From assembly GCA_964624475.1 (NCBI GenBank), contig CAZUYC010000009.1:40943-104942 (forward strand): a stretch of 64,000 bases of DNA, read 5' to 3'. Below, piece after piece: positions 42,061-50,454 of this stretch. The notes beneath the pieces were generated by a model that saw only the letters and a list, made by a program, of their open reading frames with translations, was not told where the DNA came from and did not search any database. The DNA comes from CAZUYC01 sp964624475. Lineage in GTDB: Bacteria; Myxococcota_A; UBA9160; SMWR01. A program made the translations under genes and the position numbers. Within the stretch, counting starts at the first letter, position 1. Each line of letters opens with the position of its first letter.

Positions 42061-44456
42061 GGAACCCTCCGGCGCAGCTCCTGGAAGCGGACAGCGGAGA
42101 ACGACTGGGCGTGGGCCAGGGCGCCGAGGTCCAGGTCGGGCGTGTCCGCCGCGTGGAAAGCCGCCGCCTCGGCAGACGCGATCACGACCACGCGCCGCAC
42201 GGCGATCTGGGAAACCTCGTCCCACTGCGGGTCGCTGCCAGCGCCGATCGTGATGAGATCCTCTGCGTCGATGCGACCGCCCCCGAAGACGGGCTTCTTC
42301 TGGTAGGCCGCAAGATTCCGTTCGTTGTCGAGGAACAGCGACTCGCGGATCTCGGTCTGCGACAGGTCCTTGCTCGCCACGGCCAGCGCACAGCGCCGCA
42401 GCAGCGAGCCGCGGATACGCACATGGGAGCGCTCGCCCACCGACACGCACTTGTCCTGCACGTCGCTGAACACCGAGTCGTCGATGGCGGCCGTCGAGCC
42501 CGAGACATCCACACCGTCGCCTTCCGGGCCCGAGCGTTGGAACAGGGAGCGCTCGATCGTCGCCTCGGTCCAGTCGAGGTCGATCGCGTCCGCGCGGCTG
42601 TCCACGAAGCTCGAGTCTCGGATCGCGACGCGCCCGTATTTCACGTTCAGGGAGTCGTCGGCGTGGGAGCGCTGCAGCGTCGCATCGGACAGCAGCAGAT
42701 CCTGGTGGAAGACGGAGAGCTGGCCGCTGTAATACACGCCGCGGAGCTCGTCCTCGGATCCACCTTCGAGCTCGAGGAAGCGGATCTCGCTGCGCAGCCT
42801 GGGCTCGCCGCCCGACGCCGTGCTGACCCCTTCGCCCTGCGCCGCCAGCACGCCCCAGGGCTCGGACTCCGAGGTCCCACGGATGCGCACGGGCAGGGCG
42901 GTGGTGCCCTCGATGCGCAGCGGCCCGCGTACCAGGATGGACCTGCCGGGAGCCACCTGGAGCTCGACCCCGGCGTCGAGGTCGAGCCCCAGGCCCGGCG
43001 GCAGGATCAGGTCGTCGGAGACCGTGTAGCGCCCCGCAGGCAGCCGCAGAGCGCGGCCGTCGGGCGTCAGCGCAGCGAAGGCAGCGGGGCCGCGTCCGGC
43101 GAGCGCAATCAGCCGGCGCGGGAGCGCGGCGAGGAAGTGCTCGGTGTCCTCGTCGCCGGCGCTGCCGAAGCGCGGATCGTCGATGCTGGCCAGGCTCCGA
43201 ACGTGATCCGCGGGGACCCGCGCGCCGACGATGAGGTTGGTGATCCGCGGTCGCAGGGCGTCCAACAGGCGCAGGCGCAGGGCCTCCGAGCCGGCCAATC
43301 CCTCGAGCCGGTAATCGATGCGAGTGGTCTGGAAGCGATAGGGCCCGCGCGGGACGGGCTCCACCAACTCGCCGACGGAAAACACGACCTGATCGAGATG
43401 GGCCTCGGCGGCGGTCACGCTGGCAGTGCTGAGTCCCCGTAGCTGAAGCCCGGCGATGACCTGACGCGCCTCGAGCGAGAGCTTCCTCGGCAGCTTGGCC
43501 ACGAAAGCGTCGATGCGGATCGGCACCACGGTGTGGAGGTAGAGGGCGACGCTCAAGGCGTCCGGCGAGACCTGGCTCACGATGTTCTCGGCCCAGACCG
43601 AATCGAGGTAACCCTGGAGCGCCTCGAAGTGGGTAGTGACGAGGGTCTCGAGGGACGAGGAGTCGCCCTCCAGGCCGAGCGCCCGGAGCGCGTCGGCCAG
43701 CCCAGCGATCGAGGCCGCGAGCTCGGGCAGTTGTCGGGACATCGCGAGGAGATGCTCGTAGTTCGCCCGGCGAACATCCGCTCGGGCTGCGACGAAGCTC
43801 GCCAGCGGTTCGGGGAGGAAGCCCTCTAGCGAGCTGCCGAAGAGATCGTTCCAGTCGCCCGGCATATGGGGGACGAAGGGCGGCAGGAACGGCCGCCCAT
43901 CGTAGCGGCGGGGGAAGCTCCCGTCCCCGAGCAGGGCCCAGGCGCCTAGGGTCTCCGCGAGCGCGAGAATTCGGGCAGCCTCCGGCGCGTCGAGTTCCGG
44001 GAGCGAGACGCGGGCGCCAGGTGCCCGATCCGACGAGCCGAGGAGGAGGCCCACGCGAAGCCCCTCCGCGTCAGCGGCACGTCCGATCAGGGCCAGCCGA
44101 TTGGGCGTCAGAGCGTCTGCGAACGCGCTGAGACGCGAGGCGGCGTGGTAGTGGATCAGCGCGTCGCGGTCGCCGAGCACGAGGCGCTCCTTCACGGGGC
44201 CGCCTGGACGCTCGTGAAGGCCGACGACGAGCCACGGCCCGGGCCCAGTCCCCGGCTGGATCCGGAGCACCAGTGGAGTCTCGCGACCGCGCTCGATCTG
44301 GATTCCGTGCAGCCAGTCGCCCCGCGATCCGTCGAAGTCGGGCGCGACGATCCGCACGATGTCGTCTCCAATGGCGCTTCGAAGCAGCGTCGTCCAGAGG
44401 CCGATGCCGAGCAGGAGCACGCCTGCTGCGGTCGCGATCCGGCGAGGGTGGCGCAT
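42057..44456 (-). CDS. Membrane-anchored or secreted beta-helix protein
   Basis: The 799-residue protein starts with a signal or anchor (RIATAAGVLLLGIGLWTTLL). Residues about 480-760 are a right-handed parallel beta-helix: ILVRGPLRIEGT, VKYGRVAIRDSSF, IERSLFQRSGPEGDGVDVSGS and VRIRGSLLRRC rungs. The N-terminal half has helical and mixed segments that I cannot assign. It may bind or modify surface carbohydrate. It overlaps its neighbours by 1 and 4 bp, so it belongs to the CotH-VTC operon. Confidence 0.75.
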   Translation of the reverse strand: MRHPRRIATAAGVLLLGIGLWTTLLRSAIGDDIVRIVAPDFDGSRGDWLHGIQIERGRETPLVLRIQPGTGPGPWLVVGLHERPGGPVKERLVLGDRDALIHYHAASRLSAFADALTPNRLALIGRAADAEGLRVGLLLGSSDRAPGARVSLPELDAPEAARILALAETLGAWALLGDGSFPRRYDGRPFLPPFVPHMPGDWNDLFGSSLEGFLPEPLASFVAARADVRRANYEHLLAMSRQLPELAASIAGLADALRALGLEGDSSSLETLVTTHFEALQGYLDSVWAENIVSQVSPDALSVALYLHTVVPIRIDAFVAKLPRKLSLEARQVIAGLQLRGLSTASVTAAEAHLDQVVFSVGELVEPVPRGPYRFQTTRIDYRLEGLAGSEALRLRLLDALRPRITNLIVGARVPADHVRSLASIDDPRFGSAGDEDTEHFLAALPRRLIALAGRGPAAFAALTPDGRALRLPAGRYTVSDDLILPPGLGLDLDAGVELQVAPGRSILVRGPLRIEGTTALPVRIRGTSESEPWGVLAAQGEGVSTASGGEPRLRSEIRFLELEGGSEDELRGVYYSGQLSVFHQDLLLSDATLQRSHADDSLNVKYGRVAIRDSSFVDSRADAIDLDWTEATIERSLFQRSGPEGDGVDVSGSTAAIDDSVFSDVQDKCVSVGERSHVRIRGSLLRRCALAVASKDLSQTEIRESLFLDNERNLAAYQKKPVFGGGRIDAEDLITIGAGSDPQWDEVSQIAVRRVVVIASAEAAAFHAADTPDLDLGALAHAQSFSAVRFQELRRRVP

Positions 44457-45769
44457 CAGTCGGCCGGCTCTTCGCCGCTGTGGGTGGCGACGCGGGCGAA
44501 GTAGCGTTGGAGCGTCTCCACGTTCGCGTGGAGCTCGGCGTCGAAGCTCGCGGCATCCCTGCGCAGCTGCTCGTCATCAGGGTAGAGATGAATCAAGCGT
44601 GCGTGGATGCGGTTGAGCTCCGCGCGATAGCGGTCCCCGTCGGCGACGAGACGCCGGAGGATGCGATCCTTCTGCTCCCGGAGGTGCGGGACCGCTTCCA
44701 GGAGCACGGCGAAGGTCTCGTCTTCTGGCGTGAGCAGCTCGTCGAGGGTCGCTCCCGGCGTGCGGAGCCTCGCGGCCAGGGAGCGCAGTGAAGTATCCCA
44801 GGGCATGAACTCGAACTTTCCGGAGGTGGGATCGAGGTAGAGCCGGATGTTGTCGTTGAGGCTCATCCCGTGTCGGGAGCCAAAGAAATCCTGGATCGCG
44901 ACGTACTTGGCGACGTTGTCGAGGGCGAGGTAGGTGCCGGCTCGGGACGCGATCTCCTGCGGAGTCCCGAAGGTCAACAGGTGATAGAGCTCGATGGCGT
45001 AGGCCAGTTGCTTCTTGGCGAAGAGGGGACGGTCGCCTCCGTACGTGGCGCGTTGTTTGATCTGCCCGACGCCCTGCAAAGGCAGCAGATCCCGGCTTCC
45101 CGGTAGCACGAACGCCGCGTGGTGATAGGACGCCCCGAAGTACTGGGTCCAGTAGAACGAGAACGTGAAGATCGACGACGCGGTCCGACCGGTGCGCTCC
45201 AGGTACTCGGAAGTCGGATGCTCGCTCTCGAAGTAGAGGCCGGCGTCACGGCCGTTGATGTGCAGGTTCACGAAGCGGCCTGGGAAGTAGGGCACGGCGA
45301 GATCCTCGGAAACCCGCGTCTGCAGGTATTCGATCCCGTAGTGCTTGTCCGAAGGGAGGATCAGGCTGAGCTCCTTCTGGCGGAGGAACAGCTGCTTCGT
45401 GAACTTCAACCGGTAGGATTGTCGGCTGCCCCGCCAGTGGTCGGGCAGGTCACCGCGGATGCGCAGCTTCACGGGGTAGCGCTCCCCATCGTGGCTGAAC
45501 GTGGCGGCGACCCATTCCCGGTCCCCGGGCGAAAGAAAGCGCCGATCGTAGATCCGCTCGCGGTACGCCATCAGCTTGCGCAGCGGCTTTGCGCCGAGGT
45601 GGAGGTGATAGGAGGGGAGGGGCTCGGCCTCGGTCTCCTGGGCGAGCGCCCACGCGAGCCCGGCGCGATCGTCGGCCGGCTCGGACCCGGCTCCCGCTGC
45701 GAAAAGCAGGACGAGTGCGAGCGAAGCGGCCGTCGAGGTCGGGAAACGGGAAGGGCGCATGATTCGCAT
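44456..45769 (-). CDS. CotH-type protein kinase
   Basis: The 437-residue protein starts with a signal peptide and has CotH motifs: VKLRIRGDLPDHW near 100-112 with RQSYRLKF, then SLNDNIRLYLDP near 303 and FEFMPWDTS near 320, the Asp-containing metal site. CotH-family kinases phosphorylate secreted or surface proteins, as in Bacillus spore coats. The start context and its 1-bp overlap (TGATG) with the next gene show coupling. Signal, kinase fold and operon mates suggest extracytoplasmic phosphorylation. Confidence 0.85.
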   Translation of the reverse strand: MRIMRPSRFPTSTAASLALVLLFAAGAGSEPADDRAGLAWALAQETEAEPLPSYHLHLGAKPLRKLMAYRERIYDRRFLSPGDREWVAATFSHDGERYPVKLRIRGDLPDHWRGSRQSYRLKFTKQLFLRQKELSLILPSDKHYGIEYLQTRVSEDLAVPYFPGRFVNLHINGRDAGLYFESEHPTSEYLERTGRTASSIFTFSFYWTQYFGASYHHAAFVLPGSRDLLPLQGVGQIKQRATYGGDRPLFAKKQLAYAIELYHLLTFGTPQEIASRAGTYLALDNVAKYVAIQDFFGSRHGMSLNDNIRLYLDPTSGKFEFMPWDTSLRSLAARLRTPGATLDELLTPEDETFAVLLEAVPHLREQKDRILRRLVADGDRYRAELNRIHARLIHLYPDDEQLRRDAASFDAELHANVETLQRYFARVATHSGEEPAD

Positions 45770-45789
45770 CGCCGCGGGTACCCAGGGGC

Positions 45790-46458
45790 TCAGAGCGCGT
45801 TGACTCCGTCGAACTTGATCAGCTGGGTGGACAGGACTCCCTGCTCCGCGCCGGCGATCAACGTCTCCGCGGACGACACCTCGCCTTCGGCGAGCTTGAT
45901 CAGGTAGGTCGCCTCGGTCGTCTGGCTCCTCGCGTTGCGGAACGAGGAGCGCAGGGAGGCGTCGGGGAATCGCTGCTTGAGCGAGCTCTCGAGCCGGGCC
46001 ACGTCGGCCCGGTCCTCGTAGACGACCTTGATCATGAACCGGTTCCGGATGACCTCCTTGAACGGGTTTGCGACGAGGGCGACGAGCACGAGCAGCACGA
46101 AGGCGAACAATGCGAGCGCAATGTGGAACTGCCCGGCGCCGCAGGCGATCCCCGCTCCGATGGACCAGAAGAGATAGATCATGTCCATCACGTCCTTGAC
46201 GACGGCGCGGAACCGGATCACCGAGAGGGAGCCCACGAGGCCCAGCGAGAGGGCGATGTTGGAGCCGATGCTCAGGATGATCGCGCAGATGATGATCGTG
46301 ACGAGCACGTTGGCATTGCGGAAGCCCGTCGAATAGGTCAAGCCACGGAAAGTCCGGTGGTAGGTGAAGCCGATCCCCGCGCCGAGGAGAGCCGCCACGC
46401 CCATGCGGGTGAGGATGTCGAAAATCGGGAGGTTCGAGGTCGAAGTCAAAAAGTCCAA
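45790..46458 (-). CDS. DUF4956 membrane protein
   Basis: The 222-residue protein has three or four membrane segments and the DUF4956 core SLGLVGSLSVIRFRAVVKD, then YLFWSIGAGIACGAG. A soluble C-terminal domain (about 145-222) has a ferredoxin-like alternation. It starts at TTG with GAGAGG upstream. DUF4956, CotH and VTC genes recur together in bacteria; the protein may form the membrane part of that system. The function is unknown. Confidence 0.8.
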   Translation of the reverse strand: MDFLTSTSNLPIFDILTRMGVAALLGAGIGFTYHRTFRGLTYSTGFRNANVLVTIIICAIILSIGSNIALSLGLVGSLSVIRFRAVVKDVMDMIYLFWSIGAGIACGAGQFHIALALFAFVLLVLVALVANPFKEVIRNRFMIKVVYEDRADVARLESSLKQRFPDASLRSSFRNARSQTTEATYLIKLAEGEVSSAETLIAGAEQGVLSTQLIKFDGVNAL

Positions 46459-46645
46459 GACTCGCTACCTCTCAGCGAAGCAAGGTCTACGGCCCCTCGT
46501 AGCCGACTTCCTCGCAGCCGGCTGCGATTCCGAGGAGAGTTCCGGCCGGGCGGACGCTAGCAGGGGACTTGCGGTGGGGCTCAGCCGTTGACATCCCGGG
46601 CTCGAAGGGCACACCCTTTGACCCTACCGCGGCACGTGGATCGGT

Positions 46646-46672
46646 GACACTCGCGAGTCGCCGGCGAGTGTC
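46646..46672. promoter_or_regulatory. Perfect 9-bp stem-loop before a membrane protein gene
   Basis: GACACTCGC (46646-46654) and GCGAGTGTC (46664-46672) pair over a 9-base loop. The element lies 17 bases before the GTG at 46689 and next to its GGGGAG. It could be an operator or an RNA hairpin that controls translation. A TTGACA lies at 46586, but no good -10 box follows. Confidence 0.45.
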
Positions 46673-46688
46673 GCGTCGGGGAGCCGAC

Positions 46689-48794
46689 GTGCGGCCGGCG
46701 AAGCGCTCCACGACACGGATCCGGCGAATGGTCCCGCCGGTTGCCGCCGGGATGGGCGTCGTCTACGCCGTGCTCCGTCTGGCTCCGTGGTCGCCAGCGC
46801 CGGTCGGGGTGGGCCTCGACGAATCGTGGCGCTGGATCGTCACCGACGCCTGGCGTCGCGGGCTGATCTCGGGCACCGAGATCGTCTTTACCGTGGGGCC
46901 GTTCGGCTTCCTGACGACGGAGACGTTCCATCCGGCGACCTACCCGCCGATGCTCGGCATCCAGGCAGCGCTGATCGTGCTGCTCGTCCTGGCGTTCCGC
47001 GCCGTGCTCGTCCGGCGCGCGTCCGGGGGCTGGACGTCGGTGCTCGTGTTGCCGGTCGTCGCCGAGTGCATCGGTCTGTGGGAGCTCGGCCAGACGCTCT
47101 ACTTCCATCTCGGCCTGGCTCTCGTGGCGCTCCACTGGAGCCGCGACGCTCCGCGAGGCGATACGGCGGCGGACGGCGTGGGGCGCAGCGCGCGCGGGGA
47201 GCGAGTGCTGCTCCACCTGCTCGCGGCCGGAATGGCGCTGGCCGCGCTGGTCAAGTTCTCGTACGGGGCATTCGGTGCCGTCGCGCTCGGCGCCGTGGTG
47301 CTCGACGAGATCGGCCGGCGCCGGCGGTGGCCGTGGCTCCTGCTCACGTACGTGGCGACGTGGCTCGCGCTGTGGCTTCTGGCCGGTCAGCCGCTCCCGG
47401 CGATCGGGCGCTACTTCATCAACTCGGCCGACATCGCGGCCGGCTTCAATGCCGCGATGGCTCTGGACGGTCCGCGACGGGAGGTCGTGGCCTACCTGGC
47501 GGCGGCGGGCCTGCTGGTCGTCCTGTGGGCCCTCGAACGCGAGCCGCGAGACGGCCGGCGAGGATGGCTCCCGGTCGCGACGCTCGCCGTGCTGCTCTTC
47601 CTCGTGTTCAAGGTGTGCTTCGTGCGGCACGATGCCCACGCGCTGACTGCGGCTCCACTTCTACTTCCCTGGTGTATCGTGGGTCTGGCCGCCTCGACCG
47701 GGCGGGGGGGCACCCGCGCGGCGAGGATCGCTGCGTCGTGCGCCGTCGTCGCCGCGCTGGTGTACGCGGGGCTCGTGGTCCCGCAGTACCGGGGCAGCGG
47801 GCTGCAGGCCCTGATGTTGCGACATCTCGCCGCCTGGCCCGCGCGACTGGCTTCCGCCGCTGACGCGCTCCGCGGGGCCGACGCCCTGAGAGAGCGGCAC
47901 CGCGCCGCCGTCGAGCGCATTCGACGCGAGATCCCTCTGCCGCCGCTGCGCGGCGGCGTGGACCTCTATCCGTCGTTTCAGGGGTTGCTGCTGGCCCAAG
48001 GCCTCGCTTACCGGCCGCGACCGGTCATCCAGAGCTACTCCGCCTACACGCCACACCTGGCACGGATCAACGCGCGCCACCTGGCGTCGGAAGCCGCGCC
48101 CGACGAGATCCTGTTCCTGGTGCAGCCGATCGACGGCCGCTTCCCGTCGCTCGACGACGGACCGTCCTGGCCGAGCCTGATGACGCGTTACGACCTCGTG
48201 GGCCGCGTGGGCGAATTCGCCCGAATGGCTCGCTCGTCGCGACCACGGCAAGAGCGCCTTCGCCGGCTCGGCCGATGGACGGTGCGCGTGGGCGAGCGGT
48301 TCGTGTTGCCGCCCGGAACTCGCCGCAAGATGGTCTGGGCGACGCTCGACCTGCTGCCCTCGGCCTGGGGCCGCCTGAGATCGATCGCCTACAAGACGCC
48401 GGCCGTCGAGCTGGCGGTCGGGCTGCGCGATGGGCGACGCGAGCGCTACCGGCTGATTCCCGGGATCGCGCGCGCCGGCTTCCTGCTCTCGCCGCGGATC
48501 GCCGACACGGCCGACTGGGTCCGACTGGTCTCTCCCGCCGGGCGCCCGCAGCTCGAGGGCGTGGAGATCACGAACCTGGCCGTCGTGGGGCGACACGGCG
48601 CAGGACTCGGCGGCGCGTTTCGCGCCGAGGTGCGGGTCGAGCTGTGGGAGCTCGACACCGGCGCCGGTCGGGGTGCCTCCCGGTCGGGTGACCTCCGAAT
48701 CACGGTCCCGAGCCACCGAGGCGCCCGGTGGCGTGGCCTTTCTGGCGTCTCGAACGGTCGGGAGGTTCCGCCTCGCGCGCGCGGATCACGCTGA
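46689..48794 (+). CDS. Large polytopic membrane protein of unknown function
   Basis: The 701-residue protein has about ten membrane segments in its first 370 residues (VPPVAAGMGVVYAVLRLAP, LIVLLVLAFRAVLV, LLLTYVATWLALWLLAG) and a long soluble C-terminal part. GLDESWRW early in the first loop recalls the acidic motif of GT-C glycosyltransferases. The GTG at 46689 is preferred because GGGGAG precedes it; longer forms lack a ribosome site. Its last 95 bp overlap the convergent membrane gene. It may belong to a surface polysaccharide pathway. Confidence 0.6.
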   Translation: MRPAKRSTTRIRRMVPPVAAGMGVVYAVLRLAPWSPAPVGVGLDESWRWIVTDAWRRGLISGTEIVFTVGPFGFLTTETFHPATYPPMLGIQAALIVLLVLAFRAVLVRRASGGWTSVLVLPVVAECIGLWELGQTLYFHLGLALVALHWSRDAPRGDTAADGVGRSARGERVLLHLLAAGMALAALVKFSYGAFGAVALGAVVLDEIGRRRRWPWLLLTYVATWLALWLLAGQPLPAIGRYFINSADIAAGFNAAMALDGPRREVVAYLAAAGLLVVLWALEREPRDGRRGWLPVATLAVLLFLVFKVCFVRHDAHALTAAPLLLPWCIVGLAASTGRGGTRAARIAASCAVVAALVYAGLVVPQYRGSGLQALMLRHLAAWPARLASAADALRGADALRERHRAAVERIRREIPLPPLRGGVDLYPSFQGLLLAQGLAYRPRPVIQSYSAYTPHLARINARHLASEAAPDEILFLVQPIDGRFPSLDDGPSWPSLMTRYDLVGRVGEFARMARSSRPRQERLRRLGRWTVRVGERFVLPPGTRRKMVWATLDLLPSAWGRLRSIAYKTPAVELAVGLRDGRRERYRLIPGIARAGFLLSPRIADTADWVRLVSPAGRPQLEGVEITNLAVVGRHGAGLGGAFRAEVRVELWELDTGAGRGASRSGDLRITVPSHRGARWRGLSGVSNGREVPPRARGSR

Positions 48795-50370
48795 AGACGG
48801 CGCCGTCGCGCCCGATCGCGTGTACGACGGGTGAGCCGGGGTAGGAGCGGTCGAAGCCGTAGCGCGTCGTGGAGACGTAGTAGGCGTAGGGAGGCGGAAT
48901 CTCGCCGGGGATCCCGTACTCCACGACCTCCCGGATCGCGACGTCGGGTCCGAGGAAGCGCGCCGCGCAGTCACGCGCGTAGCCATCGACGGCCACCAGC
49001 ACCTCCAGGGGCCGACCCGGGCGTAGCGCGGCGCGAGCGTTCACCCACTCGATCGCTTCCTTGTAGCTCGCGAGCCAGTAGTCGGTCTCGTAGCGCCCGG
49101 CGGCGCCCCCGAGCCCGCCCACCCAGGCATTGAAGTAGGTCGTCTGATAGGGATGCAGTCGCACCAGGCTCGCGATCGGCGCCGCGAGCAGGATCGCGAG
49201 CGCGATGGCGGCGGCCCGGCGCGGCCGCCCCGGCGGCGCGAGCTCGGCGAGCGAGCCGGCGCCGATGCCGCAGAAGAGGGCCAACGCCGGCAAGACGAAG
49301 AGCGCGTGCCGCATGCCGTCGTACACGTTGGGGCGGATCACCAGCGCGCCGAGCAGGGGCGCTCCGAGCCAGAGCAGGGCGACGAGCGTCACCAGGGACT
49401 CCGGGCTCTCGCGATCGCGCAGGCGCCACGCCCCGCGCAGCAGGCCCACCCCTGCGAGCAGCGACGCGACCGTCGGAGTGGTGATGAGCACGTACTTGAG
49501 CAGGTAGTAGCGCGGCAGCTGATCGCTCATCGTGGTCCGGCCTTCGAAGAGCACGGGGAACGCCTTGGGAAACGCGAAGGCGGTGCGCGCCGCGCCGAGC
49601 GGATTCGCGACGGGAGCCTCGTGGGCCCATGGCCAGAAGGCAACCATCACGATCCACGCGCTGGCCCACGCCACGAGGGCGCCGATCGCGACCGCGCCCG
49701 GCGCTCGCGTGCGGAGCGCGGCCCAGCCGGCGGCCGTGGCAAAGAGCAGGAGCGCGATCGGAAGCCCACCGGGCCGCACCGCGAGGCTCGCGCCGATCGC
49801 CGCTCCACACAGGAGCGCCGCCCCGAGGCGCCTCGGGGCCAACGCGAAACGGCAGATCGCGAAGACCGCGCAGGCGAAGAGCGCGGCGAAGGGGGCATCC
49901 TTCGAGTTGTTGAAGGCGTCGCCGTAGAAGCGCGGCAGCATGATGAGCGCGAGGGACGCGAAGATCGGAGCCAGTGGGCTCGACACGAGCGCGGCCGTCC
50001 CGATCACCGCCAGAACGGCCAGGAGGGCCGTCGTGGCGATCAACAGGTGGCGGATCTCGTACTTCCGCGCCGGCCAGGGCGCGTAGAGGAGCGCGGCCAC
50101 GAGCTCGAAGGCGGGGCCATAGGCGCGCAGCCCCGGCGGCGCCGCGGCTTCGGGCTCGTGGAGGTCGCCGCGAAAGTACGCGAGCACCGCCTCGCCGTAG
50201 GCGGATTGCACGGGCTCGTCCCAGGTGATCCCGTAGTCGCGATACGTGGCGGCGATGACGGCCGTGGCCACGAGCAGGAGCCCCGCGGTCCAAGCCCGCA
50301 GCAAACTCGAACCCGCGGCGTGCTGCGCCCGCTGCGTTCCCGGACCCCGCTCGGGATCGGAACCCGCCAC
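48700..50370 (-). CDS. GT-C type glycosyltransferase-like membrane protein
   Basis: The 556-residue protein has about 11 membrane segments. RDYGITWDEPVQSAYGE in the first outer loop is the acidic D-E motif of ArnT/PMT-like GT-C enzymes, which transfer sugars from polyprenyl phosphates. The final about 110 residues are soluble. It starts at GTG. It is divergent from the next two genes and likely part of the same glycosylation locus. Confidence 0.7.
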   Translation of the reverse strand: MAGSDPERGPGTQRAQHAAGSSLLRAWTAGLLLVATAVIAATYRDYGITWDEPVQSAYGEAVLAYFRGDLHEPEAAAPPGLRAYGPAFELVAALLYAPWPARKYEIRHLLIATTALLAVLAVIGTAALVSSPLAPIFASLALIMLPRFYGDAFNNSKDAPFAALFACAVFAICRFALAPRRLGAALLCGAAIGASLAVRPGGLPIALLLFATAAGWAALRTRAPGAVAIGALVAWASAWIVMVAFWPWAHEAPVANPLGAARTAFAFPKAFPVLFEGRTTMSDQLPRYYLLKYVLITTPTVASLLAGVGLLRGAWRLRDRESPESLVTLVALLWLGAPLLGALVIRPNVYDGMRHALFVLPALALFCGIGAGSLAELAPPGRPRRAAAIALAILLAAPIASLVRLHPYQTTYFNAWVGGLGGAAGRYETDYWLASYKEAIEWVNARAALRPGRPLEVLVAVDGYARDCAARFLGPDVAIREVVEYGIPGEIPPPYAYYVSTTRYGFDRSYPGSPVVHAIGRDGAVFSVIRAREAEPPDRSRRQKGHATGRLGGSGP

Positions 50371-50454
50371 CGTGCCATTCTACAGCGCGCAACCCGCGCC
50401 GGGCTCGGGGCTCGGCGCTGCCCGGTAGACTCGCGCGCGGAGGACGCTGCGGCG

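Noticed and set aside
49153..50454. N-terminal extension of the GT-C protein at 50455
   Set aside because: The added sequence is antisense to the neighbouring membrane gene. A GTG with an upstream ribosome site lies at 50455.
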